NCBI GenBank assembly: GCA_963809965.1
Contig: CAWELU010000038.1
Location: 124,001 to 188,000 of the forward strand
DNA length: 64,000 nucleotides
Source of the DNA: CAIWHR01 sp963809965
GTDB taxonomy: Bacteria > Pseudomonadota > Gammaproteobacteria > Burkholderiales > Casimicrobiaceae
Direction: 5' to 3'
Program-made: the position numbers and the translations under genes
Shown: in pieces, positions 9,050-18,530 of the stretch
Layout: each line of letters begins with the position of its first letter
Numbering within the stretch: the stretch's first letter is position 1
Notes under the pieces: generated by a model
What the model saw: only the letters and a program-made list of their open reading frames with translations
What the model was told of the DNA's origin: nothing
Database searches by the model: none

Positions 9050-10798
9050 CTAGCCGCGGTCGACGGTCGCTTTCGGGGCCGCGGCGGTTGTCCCCTTGCG
9101 GGGAATGTCGGTGTCCAGCACCACGGCGCCATCGCCTACGCGATAGACGCGATCCGCCACGTCGACCAGCGGGGACTGGTGCGATATCGCGATGATGGTC
9201 AGCGCTCCGCGCAAGGCTTCCAGCGTGCGGCAGATGGCGGCCTCGGTTTGCGGGTCGAGGGCGTTGGTGGCCTCATCGAGAATGAGCAGTCGCGGCTTGT
9301 GCGCGAGTGCGCGCGCAATCGCAATGCGCTGGCGCTGACCTCCGGAAAGCTTCCCGCCCCTCTCGCCGACAACCGTGTCCAGGCCCTCCGGGAGGCCGGA
9401 AACCAGGTCCCAGATCCCGGCGGCAATGAGGGCGGTCCTTGCATCGGCTTCGGTCAACTCCGGATCGCCGAGCGTCACGTTGGTCCTGACGGTATCGTGC
9501 AACAGCACGGTGTCCTGCGGCACATAGCCGATCATGCGGCGCCACGCGCGCCAGTCGACGCGCTGCAACGGCAGGTCATCGATCCAGATCTCGCCCTCCT
9601 GCGGTCGCAACAGCGCCGCAATCAGATCGACCAGCGTCGTCTTTCCGGCGCCCGACGGCCCGACGATCGCCGTGATTCCCCCCGCCGGAATCGCGAGCGC
9701 TGCGTTCCGCAGGACCCACGCGTCCCGATACTGGAAGCCGACGTTCTCGAAGCGGATCGCCTGCCGCAGCACGGGCGTGGCTCCCTCTGGCGGATTCTCG
9801 CCTTCCCTTCTGGCTCCATCGATTGCCAACCGCAACGACCAGTACGCGCTCTCGCACGTGACCATCTTCTGATACTCGCGCTGCATGCGACCCAGGTAGA
9901 GCAGCACGCGCACCAGCAGGAACGCGAGCAGCATCACCGACGCCAGCGACATTCCGAACCGCACCAGCGCCACGTAGAGCCCCGCCGCGATCAGGATCGC
10001 CAGCATCGGCTCCTGCAGCGCCCGCAGCGCTTCCTTGCTGAAGATCTCCTTTTGCAGCGCGCGGTTCAACTGGGTCGTGTCCCCTTCCAGCAGCGCATTG
10101 GCGAGGTTCTCGCGGGCCATCGCCTTCAACGGCTTGACCGACTGCAGATTGTCGGCAAGGCGCGCGAGGAGCGAGCGCAACAGCCTCGTCTGCTTCGCGC
10201 CCGCGCGGCGGGACCGGTGCACCAGGCGATTCATCAGAAATACGAATACCGCGCCGGCGGCAAGCGCTATCAGCGTCGCCTGCCACGACACGAGCAGCGC
10301 GACGATGGAGTAGACAACCGTCTGGATGACGAGCGCGAGAACGGTCGCGCCGTAGAGATACGATTCCGCGCCGCGCGTCGCTTCGGTCGCGAGGCTGTTG
10401 GCGAGCGCCCCCAACGGCTGCCGCAGGTAGTATTCCCAGCGTGCGGACAACAGGGAGCGAATGAAATCGAGTCGCAAGTCCGTCGCGACATGGGCCACCG
10501 TGTAGCCGACCTGCCGATTCGCCACGAGCACCAGTGCGCTCTTGAGCGTCATGCCGATCACGATGATCCAAAGCATTACACCGACGGTCGGCGTGAGCCC
10601 CATGCTGCCCAGCAACCGCGTCACCACGCCACCGACGCCGGACTGCGCGCCTCCCGCCGCGTCGCCCGCGCGGGCGCTCAACAGCGGCAGCAATGTCGTG
10701 AGGCCGAGCCCTTCGAACAGGCTCCCCAGCATCAGGGCGCCGAGCACCAGGGAACTCTGCGCCGGATAGGCGCGGCCGAAGGCGACAAACAGTTTCAT
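9050..10798 (-). CDS. MsbA-type ABC exporter, fused permease and ATPase
   Basis: The 582-residue half-transporter has an N-terminal membrane domain with about six hydrophobic segments (for example near residues 17-41, 73-92, 150-190 and 265-300) and a C-terminal ATPase. The ATPase shows Walker A GPSGAGKTT (380-388), the Q-loop in VPQDTVLL, signature LSGGQ (484-488), Walker B LLILDEA (504-510) and the switch His in ISHQS. ATG 10798 fits the family length; the frame is open 53 codons further upstream. It follows the spt-like gene by 55 bases on the same strand. MsbA-like proteins flip lipids across the inner membrane. I infer that this one may export the lipid made by the adjacent ceramide genes. 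Confidence 0.87.
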   Translation of the reverse strand: MKLFVAFGRAYPAQSSLVLGALMLGSLFEGLGLTTLLPLLSARAGDAAGGAQSGVGGVVTRLLGSMGLTPTVGVMLWIIVIGMTLKSALVLVANRQVGYTVAHVATDLRLDFIRSLLSARWEYYLRQPLGALANSLATEATRGAESYLYGATVLALVIQTVVYSIVALLVSWQATLIALAAGAVFVFLMNRLVHRSRRAGAKQTRLLRSLLARLADNLQSVKPLKAMARENLANALLEGDTTQLNRALQKEIFSKEALRALQEPMLAILIAAGLYVALVRFGMSLASVMLLAFLLVRVLLYLGRMQREYQKMVTCESAYWSLRLAIDGARREGENPPEGATPVLRQAIRFENVGFQYRDAWVLRNAALAIPAGGITAIVGPSGAGKTTLVDLIAALLRPQEGEIWIDDLPLQRVDWRAWRRMIGYVPQDTVLLHDTVRTNVTLGDPELTEADARTALIAAGIWDLVSGLPEGLDTVVGERGGKLSGGQRQRIAIARALAHKPRLLILDEATNALDPQTEAAICRTLEALRGALTIIAISHQSPLVDVADRVYRVGDGAVVLDTDIPRKGTTAAAPKATVDRG

Positions 10799-10853
10799 GC
10801 GGCAATGGACCCGGATCGTGCGTTTGCGCTCATTCCCGCGCCGGTACTGCGGC

Positions 10854-12068
10854 TCAGGTTCCGGTGCTGCGCTCCGCCGCAACGCTTCCGATCGACGCCC
10901 GCAAGTCCGCAAACGCGGCGCAAACCGTATCGATCTGTTCGGGTGTGTGTGCGGCACTGACGCTGCAGCGGATCAGCGAAACCCCGTTGGGGGTCGCCGG
11001 CGGAAGCATGAGGTTCACGTACACGCCGCGCTGCAGCAGGTGATGCCAGAAATGCAGCGCCCCGAGCCTGTCTCCGAGCACCACCGCGATCACCGGACTG
11101 GGCGGCGCGCCCAGCACGTAGTCCATGGCCGTCAATCTGGCGTGCAGGTGCTCGAAATGCCCGCGCAGGCGCGCCCGCAGCTCGCGCCCGGCCGCGAGAA
11201 CAGACAGTGCCTGCCGCGTCGAAGCGATCGTGGCGGGTGACGGCGACGCGGTGAATATGTATGGCCGGCTCGAGTACCGGACGAGGTCGAGCACGGGAAG
11301 ATCGCTCACGCAGAAACCGCCGGTGCCGCCGAGACTCTTGCTGAACGTGCCCACGATGAAGTCCACATCGCCGAGAACGCCCGCCTCCTCGACCAGCCCA
11401 CGGCCGCGCTCGCCCAGCACACCCAGCGAGTGCGCCTCGTCCACCATGAGATAGCCGCCATACTCGCGCTTCACGTCCGCGATGTCCTTGAGCGGAGCCC
11501 GATCCCCCAGCATGCTGTAGATGCCTTCCACCAGGATCAGCGTGTCCCTCGCGCGCGCCCCGAGCCGGCGCATGCGCGCGGCGAGATCGGCCGCGTTGTT
11601 GTGGCGAAAGCGGATGACCTCCGCGCCGGAAAGGCGGCAACCGTCGTAGAGGCTGGCGTGGCAATCGGCATCGAGCAGCACGACGTCCTTCGGTCCGGCG
11701 AGTCCTGCCACCATGCCGAGATTCGCCTGGTAGCCCGTGGAGAACACGATGGCGTCGCGCATGCCATAGAACGCCGCGAGCTCCTCTTCGAGCCTTCGAT
11801 GACTCGCGTAGCTGCCATTGGCCATGCGCGAGCCGGTGGTGCCGGTACCCTCGACGTCCAGCGCCCGGTGCGCCGCCGCAATGCACTCGGGATGGAAGGT
11901 CAGGCCGAGATAGTTGTTGGTACCGGCAAGAATGGTGCGCCGTCCGCGGATGATTCCCTCGGTCGGCGAAACGATCCGTTCGATCGGAACGCCGAAGGGA
12001 TCGATGCCGAGAGCCTCGAGCTCGCGCCGCGCCACCGCCAGGCCTTGAAACTTGTCGAACAGTCCCAT
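10854..12068 (-). CDS. spt: Serine palmitoyltransferase-like alpha-oxoamine synthase
   Basis: The 404-residue PLP enzyme belongs to the alpha-oxoamine synthase family (KBL, BioF, HemA, SPT). Visible active-site parts are the PLP-stacking His137 in DADCHASLYDG, the Asp-Glu-Ala-His of VDEAHSLG (210-216) and the Schiff-base Lys244 in GTFSKSLGGTGG. The insertion-free length and the clustering with an ACP, a CerR-like reductase and an acyl-AMP ligase favour serine palmitoyltransferase, which condenses serine with an acyl thioester to 3-oxo-sphinganine, over BioF or KBL. No bio genes are nearby. Its ATG overlaps the ACP stop by one base (TGATG), so the genes are translationally coupled. Confidence 0.8.
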   Translation of the reverse strand: MGLFDKFQGLAVARRELEALGIDPFGVPIERIVSPTEGIIRGRRTILAGTNNYLGLTFHPECIAAAHRALDVEGTGTTGSRMANGSYASHRRLEEELAAFYGMRDAIVFSTGYQANLGMVAGLAGPKDVVLLDADCHASLYDGCRLSGAEVIRFRHNNAADLAARMRRLGARARDTLILVEGIYSMLGDRAPLKDIADVKREYGGYLMVDEAHSLGVLGERGRGLVEEAGVLGDVDFIVGTFSKSLGGTGGFCVSDLPVLDLVRYSSRPYIFTASPSPATIASTRQALSVLAAGRELRARLRGHFEHLHARLTAMDYVLGAPPSPVIAVVLGDRLGALHFWHHLLQRGVYVNLMLPPATPNGVSLIRCSVSAAHTPEQIDTVCAAFADLRASIGSVAAERSTGT

Positions 12069-12331
12069 CAGCCCTCACGCATCTGGTTTTCGATCTGCAA
12101 CGCGAGATCCTTCACGGTCTTCACGTCCGGCAGAATGCTCACCGGTATCGAGATATCGAACCGATCCTCGATCTCGAGCAACAGATTCATGACCTGAAGC
12201 GAATCCAGATTGAGATCGCCCAGGAGATCCGTGGTCTCGCGAATCTCGATGCGCCCCTGCGTCAACGACGTCAGCTCGGTCTGGAGCGCTGCCAGGATCT
12301 GCGGGTAGTCGAGCATGATAGTCCCGGTCAT
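12068..12331 (-). CDS. Dedicated acyl carrier protein (AcpR-like)
   Basis: The 87-residue acidic protein has the phosphopantetheine attachment motif GDLNLDSLQVMNLLLEIED, with Ser44 as the attachment residue, and the usual four-helix ACP pattern (FDISIPVSILPDVKTVKD). It is too divergent and misplaced to be the housekeeping acpP. Starts at 12331 or 12316 are possible; 12331 gives a 4-base ATGA overlap with the preceding cerR-like gene. In Caulobacter the equivalent ACP (AcpR) supplies the acyl chain to serine palmitoyltransferase. The same role is inferred here from gene order. Confidence 0.88.
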   Translation of the reverse strand: MTGTIMLDYPQILAALQTELTSLTQGRIEIRETTDLLGDLNLDSLQVMNLLLEIEDRFDISIPVSILPDVKTVKDLALQIENQMREG

Positions 12332-13278
12332 GCCGGAAGACGCTTGCCGTAGGCGCGGGCGAGTCCCGGTTCGAGCGCGTAGATCGGCCGCCAGCCGGTG
12401 GCAAATGCAAAGGCGCGACTATCGCACAACCAGTCCGGATGGGTGATCTCGCGCACCTTGCCCGGCGTCAGCATCGGCGCATATCCGAGCAGCCGGGCGG
12501 TCGCGAGATTCACCTGGGCCGCGAGGTCGAGCAGCGGCACGGGAATGGGCACCCGGCGCACCGAAGCGCCCTCGCGAAGCACCCGCCCGGCAACGCTCAC
12601 CACTGTGTCCCAGTCGTATCCGCCGGGATGGCCGTCATCGAGCTCGAATGTCTGGCCATAGCCGGTGTCGGCCTCGAGCCAGCGCAACACCGCCGTCGCC
12701 AGATCGTCGACGTAGATGAGGGAAAAGCGTCCCGGGATGCGGGCCGGAAGCGGCGCGAAGCCCTTGGCGATGCAGCGAAACAGCGGCAGCAGCTCGCGAT
12801 CCCCAGGTCCGAAGACAGCCGGTGGTCGCAGCACTGTCCAGCGCATCGTTGCCGAGGTCGCCTTGACCGCGCATTCGCCTTGCCACTTGCTCGCCGCGTA
12901 TGGCGACAGTCCCGGCATGCGCGCCGCAAGCGATGAAATCAGCAGGAATCGCGGCGTTCGCCCCAGCCTCGCGGCCGCTTGCGCGACGCGACCAGCGCCC
13001 TCCGCGTTGACCCGGTCGAAATCGGAACGCCGTGCACCACGCACGGCCCCTGCACAGTGGATGACGGCACCGGTCCCGGCCACCAGCGCATCCAGCGCGC
13101 GCTGGTTCTCGAGATCTCCCGGCAGCCATTCCACGCCCGGCAGGCGCGGCGGCAGGCGCCCGCCCCGCGGCCGATAGAGGGCGCGCACGCTCCATCCGGC
13201 GCCGGTCAGGTGCGCAAGCAGCGCCGCGCCGATGAACCCGGTCGCTCCGGTCAGCGCAAGCTCCGGCGTGCCGGTCAA
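12328..13278 (-). CDS. NAD(P)-dependent epimerase/dehydratase family, CerR-like ceramide reductase
   Basis: The 316-residue extended-SDR protein has the Rossmann loop GATGFIG (11-17), a catalytic triad candidate Ser115/116 in LLISSLAAR and Tyr127-x3-Lys131 in SPYAASKWQGE. The C-terminal region is that of nucleoside-diphosphate-sugar epimerase relatives. In Caulobacter an epimerase-like protein in the spt operon (CerR) is required to reduce the oxidised long-chain base or ceramide, and its neighbours match those here. The start codon read is TTG at 13276-13278, overlapping the ligase stop (TTGA). No ATG option lies close by. Sugar-nucleotide epimerase activity cannot be excluded from sequence alone. 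Confidence 0.8.
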   Translation of the reverse strand: MTGTPELALTGATGFIGAALLAHLTGAGWSVRALYRPRGGRLPPRLPGVEWLPGDLENQRALDALVAGTGAVIHCAGAVRGARRSDFDRVNAEGAGRVAQAAARLGRTPRFLLISSLAARMPGLSPYAASKWQGECAVKATSATMRWTVLRPPAVFGPGDRELLPLFRCIAKGFAPLPARIPGRFSLIYVDDLATAVLRWLEADTGYGQTFELDDGHPGGYDWDTVVSVAGRVLREGASVRRVPIPVPLLDLAAQVNLATARLLGYAPMLTPGKVREITHPDWLCDSRAFAFATGWRPIYALEPGLARAYGKRLPA

Positions 13279-15216
13279 GCGTCGAGCGCCCGGATGGGTC
13301 CGGACTTCCGCATAGCGGCCGAAGGCCGCGTGGGCCGCCGATGCGGCAACCTAGGAGCCTGCCGATGCCACCGCTGGCAGGCTCGGCTGCTCGCCGTACG
13401 ATGGCTGGCCAGCGTCCGCACGCGCAGCAAGTCGCTCCTGCTCGCGCCGTGCAGGTAGTCTTCGCGCGCCGCCGCCCGCGACAGCTTGCCCGACGACGTG
13501 CGCGGAAGCGTATGTCGCGGCACCAGCTCGATCAGGCAGGCAATGCCCAGCTCCTCCTGGATTTCCCGATGCAGCCGCTGCGTCAGCAGACGGCGCTCCG
13601 CCGGATCGCCGAGATTGCATTGCACGACCACCACGGCGACTTCCTCGTCATCGGGGCCGAGCACGAAGAACGCCGACGCGTCCATCGACCGCAATTCGGG
13701 CTGCCGCTCCGCGATCTGCTCGATATCCTGCGGCCAGATGTTGCGGCCGTTGATGATGATCATGTCCTTGTGCCGGCCGGTCACCACGACGCTGCCGTCG
13801 ACCAGGTAGCCGATGTCTCCGGTATCGAGCCAGCCGTCCGGCGAGAGCGCCTGTCGCGTCTGCTCCGGTTGTCCGAAATAACCCGTCATGACGCTCGGTC
13901 CGCGCACCTTGATCCGGCCGACGTGAAGATCGGGCAACGCCCTGCCCTGGTCGTCGCGAATGGCCACCTCGTGCCCTGGCAGTGGCGCGCCGCAGCGGAC
14001 AAAGCCGCTGGCGCGGCCCGTGTCGGCGCCCGCCGGACTCACGCGCAGGTGCTCGGCGAGGTGATCGGCATCGATCCAGTCGACCACAACGCCCTGCCGC
14101 AGCGGCGAGAAGCTGATCGCCAGCGAGCTTTCTGCCATGCCGTAGCACGGGACAAAGGCGCGGGGATCGAAACCCGCCGGCGCCAGCAGTTTGGCGAAGC
14201 GATCGGGGAGCTCCGGGCGAATGGGTTCGGCGCCGATGCCCGCGACGCGCCAGGCCTTGAGGTCGTACCGCGCGACATCCTCGGGACGGATCCGCCGCGC
14301 GCACAGCTCGTACCCGAACGGCGGGCTGAACGATATGGTCGCCCGCGTGCTGGTCATCAATTCCAGCCAGCGCCGCGGGCGCATGGCGAAGTCGCGCGTG
14401 TCGAGGTAGTCGATCGAGCGTTGCGTTGCCATGGGGGCCAGCATGCAGCCGACGAGCCCCATGTCATGGTAGAAGGGCAGCCACGACACGCAACGGTCAT
14501 CCGGCCGGATGTCGAGGCCATGGTTGACCACGCCGGCCAGGTTGCTCAGCACGGCTTCCTGCGTGATGACCACGCCCCGCGGGAAGCTGGTGCTCCCCGA
14601 CGTGTATTGCAGAAAAGCCGTCTCGGTCGGGCCGCTCGGCCGCAACTCGACATCGCGCTCCGGCAACTCGTCGAAGGCGGCCGGCGTTCCGAGGAAGACC
14701 AGACCGACGTCGGCGCCCGCTTCACGCAGGAAACGCACGAACTGGCTCGACGCCATTGCCGACCGAAGCTCCGCAGCCCTGCAAGACGCGGCGCAACCGG
14801 CCTACGTAGGCCTCGTGGCCGCCAAGGTTGGCCGAGGCCGGCATGGCCACGGGCACCAGCCCCGCGTACTGGCAGGCGAAAAAGAAACGCAGGAAGTCCG
14901 GATTGGTCTCGGCCACGACGGCAACCCGCGCACCTCGCTCAAGTGGGAGGGACAGCAGGCGCCGGGCCAGTGCCAATGCCTGCAGGCGGAGCATCCGGTA
15001 CGGGAGCACGGTCGCAAGCTTGCCGCTGCCCGCATAGAAGTTCGCGCCCGTTTCTCCCCGGGCGGCGTAATCCAGTGCGTCTGCCAGGGTCGCAAAATCC
15101 GCGCGCCGCAGCGGCAAGGAATTCACGGTCGGCGTCGCCAGCGCAACCGATCCGGATTCTGGCGTTCGATTCAGTTTGATTCCCCTCAAAGGCGTCGCCT
15201 TACGGGCTAGTGCCAA
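13275..15216 (-). CDS. Acyl-AMP ligase (AasR-like acyl-ACP synthetase), one frameshift
   Basis: ANL-superfamily adenylating enzyme of about 640 residues. The A3 P-loop is QYTSGSTSFPRGVVIT and the A7 region GWLDTGDIGYL. A8 is VVVTGRHKDMIIINGRNIWP and the C-terminal Lys motif is PRTSSGKLSR. The missing CoA-binding features and general layout resemble fatty acyl-AMP ligases that load ACPs. The frame changes near 14762: skipping one base joins VLQGCGAS to SAMASSQFVRFLREA. The start is uncertain: TTG 15216 is the most upstream option and starts further in are possible. It overlaps the CerR-like start by 4 bases. It probably activates a fatty acid for the adjacent ACP as the first step of the spt pathway. 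Confidence 0.82.
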
Positions 15217-15498
15217 GGCCGAAACGTTATCACGCCTCCACCGGAGCGCGCATTCACCGGAGAACGCGCCGTTTCCCGGCGCGCTTATAGTGCACCCTTT
15301 CCGGGCGCGGCTTTTAGTAGCTCGCCGTCAATCTGTCATTTTAGCAACCTCCCAACCGCAGGTGCACGGATATTGAAGCCCCGGTGTCGGGAGGGCGGGG
15401 CGAGCCGGTACCGGTTGTTGTCAATTGGCCCATGACGGTGCTCCGCACCGCGATTCGAAAGGAGGTGGCCCCCGTCCGGGCTGGTACGATAGGGAGGG

Positions 15499-16666
15499 AT
15501 GGCCTTCGTTCCCACCTCAGACGAGCCGGCACCGCTTCGCATCACCGCCGTCGATGACCGCGCCGCACTGGATCGGTTCATTCGCGTGCCCTGCGGGATT
15601 TTCGCGTCGGACCCCGCCTGGATCCCGCCCCTTTTCATCGAACGGCGCCTTCATCTTTCCGCCCGGAGCAATCCCTACTTCCGGCACGCTCGCTGGCAGG
15701 CATGGGTCGCCTCGCGCGGGCGCAGAGCCGGTCGGGCGGATCAGTGCGCAGATCGACGCGCTGCATCTCGAGCGGTACGACGACGCAACGGGCTTCTTCG
15801 GGATGCTGGACGCGGAGGACCGGGAGGAAACCTTCGTGGCGCTGTTCGGGACCGCCGAGCGATGGCTGCGCGAGCAGGGCATGCGACGCGTTCGCGGGCC
15901 GTTCAACCTCTCCATCAATGAAGAAATGGGGGTCCTGGTCGAGGGTTTCGACACGCCTCCGGTGTTCATGATGGGGCATGCCCGGCCATACTACGGCAGG
16001 CGCATCGAACAGTGCGGGTACCGGAAGGCGGTGGACACGCTTGCCTACATGCTCAATCCGGACTTCGAGCCCTCTTCGGTCATGCGGCGGCTTCTCGCCG
16101 CTTCGGCGCAACAAGTGCTTGTGCGGCCGCTCGACCGAAAGCGCTTCGACGACGAGATCGCGCTGCTGCGGGACATCTTCAACGACGCCTGGGCGGAGAA
16201 CTGGGGGTTCGTGCCGTTCACGGCCGCCGAGTTCCACGAGCTCGGGCGCAACCTCCGCTTTCTCGTCGACCCGACGCTGATACAGATCGCCGAAGTCGAC
16301 GGTGAAGCCGTCGCTTTCATCGTGGCCATTCCCAACATCAACGAGGCGATCCGCGGGCTTCGCGGGCGCCTGTTCCCGACCGGCTGGATCAAGCTCCTGT
16401 GGCGGCTCAAGGTGCGCTACCCCAGCACTGCCCGGGTGCCGTTGATGGGCGTGCGGCGCAGGTTTCAACGCACGCGTCTCGGTCCCGCGCTCGCGTTCCG
16501 CGTGATCGACGCGGTGCGACACCATATTCACGGCCTTGGCGTGAAGGAAGTCGAGCTGTCGTGGATCCTCGAGGACAACGCCGGCATGCGCAGCATCATC
16601 GAGTCGATCGGCGGCCGCGCCTACAAGCGCTACCGCGTCTACGAGCGGCAGCTCGATGCGCGCTGA
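15499..16666 (+). CDS. GNAT-fold ceramide-synthase-like protein (bCerS family), one frameshift
   Basis: About 388 residues. The N-terminus is RVPCGIFASDPAWIPP. The central stretch GPFNLSINEEMGVLVEGFD is typical of the family that includes the Caulobacter bacterial ceramide synthase, often mis-annotated as dATP pyrophosphohydrolase. Toward the C-terminus GLGVKEVELSWILEDN and GMRSIIESIGG form a GNAT-like acyl-CoA/ACP-binding region. In Caulobacter this protein N-acylates the long-chain base. One extra base near 15717 (context CGCGGGCGCAG) breaks the frame between WVASRG and AEPVGRISAQI. An in-frame TAG at 15490-15492 forces ATG 15499; a purine-rich AGGGAGGG abuts it, and a stronger AAAGGAGGTGG lies 31 bases further upstream. 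Divergent from the ligase gene over 282 bases. Confidence 0.8.
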
Positions 16667-16671
16667 ACGAA

Positions 16672-17457
16672 ATGTTCAACGCCATCGTGCTGGCCGCCGA
16701 TCGCGGTCCGGACGACCCGGTCGCCGTCGCGGCGGGGGTCGCGGCAAAGTGCCTGACGCCCGTTGCCGGGAGGCCGATGGTGGTCCGCGTCGCGCACGCC
16801 CTCGAACAGAGCGCTCGCGTGCAAACGATCCTGCTTTGCGGCCCGGCGGCGGAAGCCTTGGCGGGATCCCCCGAATTGCGCCGAATGGTGTCGGACGGCG
16901 CCGTCCGCTGGATGGACCCGGCGGCCACCCCCAGCGCCAGCGCCGCGCTCGCGCTGGCGGCATTGCCGGAGGAAGAGCCCGTCCTGTTGACCACCGGCGA
17001 CCACCCGCTGCTTGAGTCCGGACATGGTGCGGCATTTTCTCGACCAGGCGAGCGCGAGCGGGTGCGATGTCGCCGTGGCGTTGGCGCCGTACGAACTGGT
17101 GCTCAGAACCTACCCTCGCACGCGACGGACGGTGCTGAAGTTCAGCAACGGGCGCTTCTGCGGCTGCAATCTGTTCGCGTTTCTCTCACCCCGCGGCCGC
17201 AGCGATGGCGCAGCTATGGAAAGCGGTGGAGGACCAGCGCAAGACACCCGATCCGTGTCATCGGACTCATCGGCTGGGGCGCGATGGCGCTCTATGCGCT
17301 CGGCATGCTGAGCCTTGCGAGCGCCGTGGCCCGGCTATCGAGGCGGACGGGCGTCAAGGCCCATGTCGTGACCATGCCGTTCGCCGAGGCTGCGATCGAC
17401 GTTGACAGCGTCGCGGACCTCGATCTGGTGCGAGCCATCGTCGCGCGGACGGGTTGA
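16672..17457 (+). CDS. MobA-like NTP transferase domain protein, three frameshifts
   Basis: Begins MFNAIVLAADRGPDDP and has the nucleotidyltransferase pattern: an early Lys (AAKCLTPVAGRPMV), then TTGDHPLL with the metal-binding Asp. The second half reads VLKFSNGRFCGCNLFAFLSPRGR, WKAVEDQRKTP, VIGLIGWGAMALYALGM and DVDSVADLDLV. These pieces lie in successive frames, and removing one base near 17012, 17201 and 17248 joins them seamlessly. It starts five bases after the ceramide-synthase-like gene and is surely co-transcribed. Members of this group transfer a nucleotidyl group to a phosphorylated small molecule. Activation of a sphingolipid head group as its CDP or NDP form is inferred from position only. 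Confidence 0.7.
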   Translation: MFNAIVLAADRGPDDPVAVAAGVAAKCLTPVAGRPMVVRVAHALEQSARVQTILLCGPAAEALAGSPELRRMVSDGAVRWMDPAATPSASAALALAALPEEEPVLLTTGDHPLLESGHGAAFSRPGERERVRCRRGVGAVRTGAQNLPSHATDGAEVQQRALLRLQSVRVSLTPRPQRWRSYGKRWRTSARHPIRVIGLIGWGAMALYALGMLSLASAVARLSRRTGVKAHVVTMPFAEAAIDVDSVADLDLVRAIVARTG

Positions 17458-17465
17458 CGGGGCCG

Positions 17466-18222
17466 CTATGCGGGAACGGAGGGCCTCTCGGCAACCGCGA
17501 GCCACGCGGCGCCGGGCATCGCGGCCCGTTCCAGATCGGCCGGGCTATCCACTTCGGTCCACCCCTGCGCCGGGACTGTCTGCGTAAAGACCACACCACG
17601 CTGGGCGAGCGCATCGATCAACGACAGGTACCATTGCTTGAGCGCCTCCGGGGTCCGGATCGCCCGCTCGATCGCTTCGCGGAAGAGCCGCGGCCCGTCG
17701 CCCCGGAACGTCATCATGCCGATCGATTCCGCGTCGACCCGATCGAGCGGCAGCTTCTTGCCCGACCTGCACGAGGCGATCGCCGTCGCGAATCACCTTC
17801 ATGTCGTCGTCGTCGTAGCGATCCTTGCGGCTGACGGCAAGGGTGACGGGGCGCTCCGGCGCCGCCAGCAGCCGTTCGAGCACGGCCGCCTCGAACAGCG
17901 TGTCGCCGTTCAGCAGCACAAACGCCTCCTGCATCTCGACGCGGGCGATCCAGCAGCTCACCAGATTGTCGGTGGCCGCGAAGAACGGGTTGTACAGCGT
18001 GCGGATCCGGCCCGGCCCGTAGACCTCGGCGAGCCGCGTCTCGACCGCCTCGGCGCCGAATCCGACCACCACCGCGACATCCTCGATGCCGCACCGGGCG
18101 AGGGTGTCGATCTGCCACTCGATCAACGGCCGCCCTCGCACCGGGAGCATGCACTTCGGAATGCGCTCGGTAAGCGGCAGCAATCTGCGGCCCTGACCGG
18201 CGCTCAAGATAATCGCTTTCAC
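17466..18222 (-). CDS. LicC-like sugar/phosphocholine nucleotidyltransferase, one frameshift
   Basis: The N-terminus MKAIILSAGQGRRLLPLTE is the classic nucleotidyltransferase G-x-G-x-R-L signature. It is followed by PKCMLPVRGRPLIEWQ, GFGAEAVETRL, NPFFAATDNLVSCWIAR and the metal-binding LLNGDTLFE. The NPFF...DNL...W segment resembles LicC-type phosphocholine or phosphoethanolamine cytidylyltransferases more than glucose-1-phosphate enzymes. An extra G near 17762 (context GTCGGGCAAG) separates the two parts; skipping it gives LVQVGKKLPLDRVDAESIGMM. It is convergent with the preceding nucleotidyltransferase (8 bases apart). It could supply an activated alcohol phosphate for a lipid head group, but no CDP-alcohol transferase is recognisable in the window. 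Confidence 0.75.
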
Positions 18223-18457
18223 CCTTGGTTCACCCCGCTGCGACAGAATCCGACCGCCCGGCGCGCGAAGGCGTCCCGCTTCGGCGCTGCTCGAAAAAAG
18301 CCGCTAGTGTCGCTTGCCGCGCCGCAGAATTCAAATCCCGGCAGCGCAAACAGAAGTTGCCTTCCTCGCAAATGCGATCCGGGAGGATCGCCACGCGAGG
18401 CCGGGCGATCGTCCTGGCCGATCCGATCGGGCGAACCATTCGGGAAGATGTGGACCC

Positions 18458-18463
18458 TATAAT
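18458..18463 (+). promoter_or_regulatory. Candidate -10 element upstream of the mdtA-like gene
   Basis: A perfect TATAAT lies about 68 bases before the mdtA-like ATG in the 308-base divergent gap (18223-18530). No convincing -35 hexamer is found 16-18 bases upstream, so a regulator or another sigma factor may be needed. The rest of the gap contains no gene I can support. Confidence 0.35.
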
Positions 18464-18530
18464 GCAACGACCGATTCACCTCGGACCGCGATGTGTCGAA
18501 CTGCGGGGAACGCCCTGCTTCCACCTTTCC

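Noticed and set aside
9179..10960. A 593-codon plus-strand frame opposite the ABC exporter
   Set aside because: Antisense of a well-supported transporter with all ATPase motifs; no domain on this strand.
10854..12068. BioF (8-amino-7-oxononanoate synthase) for the alpha-oxoamine synthase
   Set aside because: No biotin genes nearby, whereas the ACP, acyl-AMP ligase, CerR-like and ceramide-synthase-like neighbours fit SPT; kept as a lower-probability alternative.
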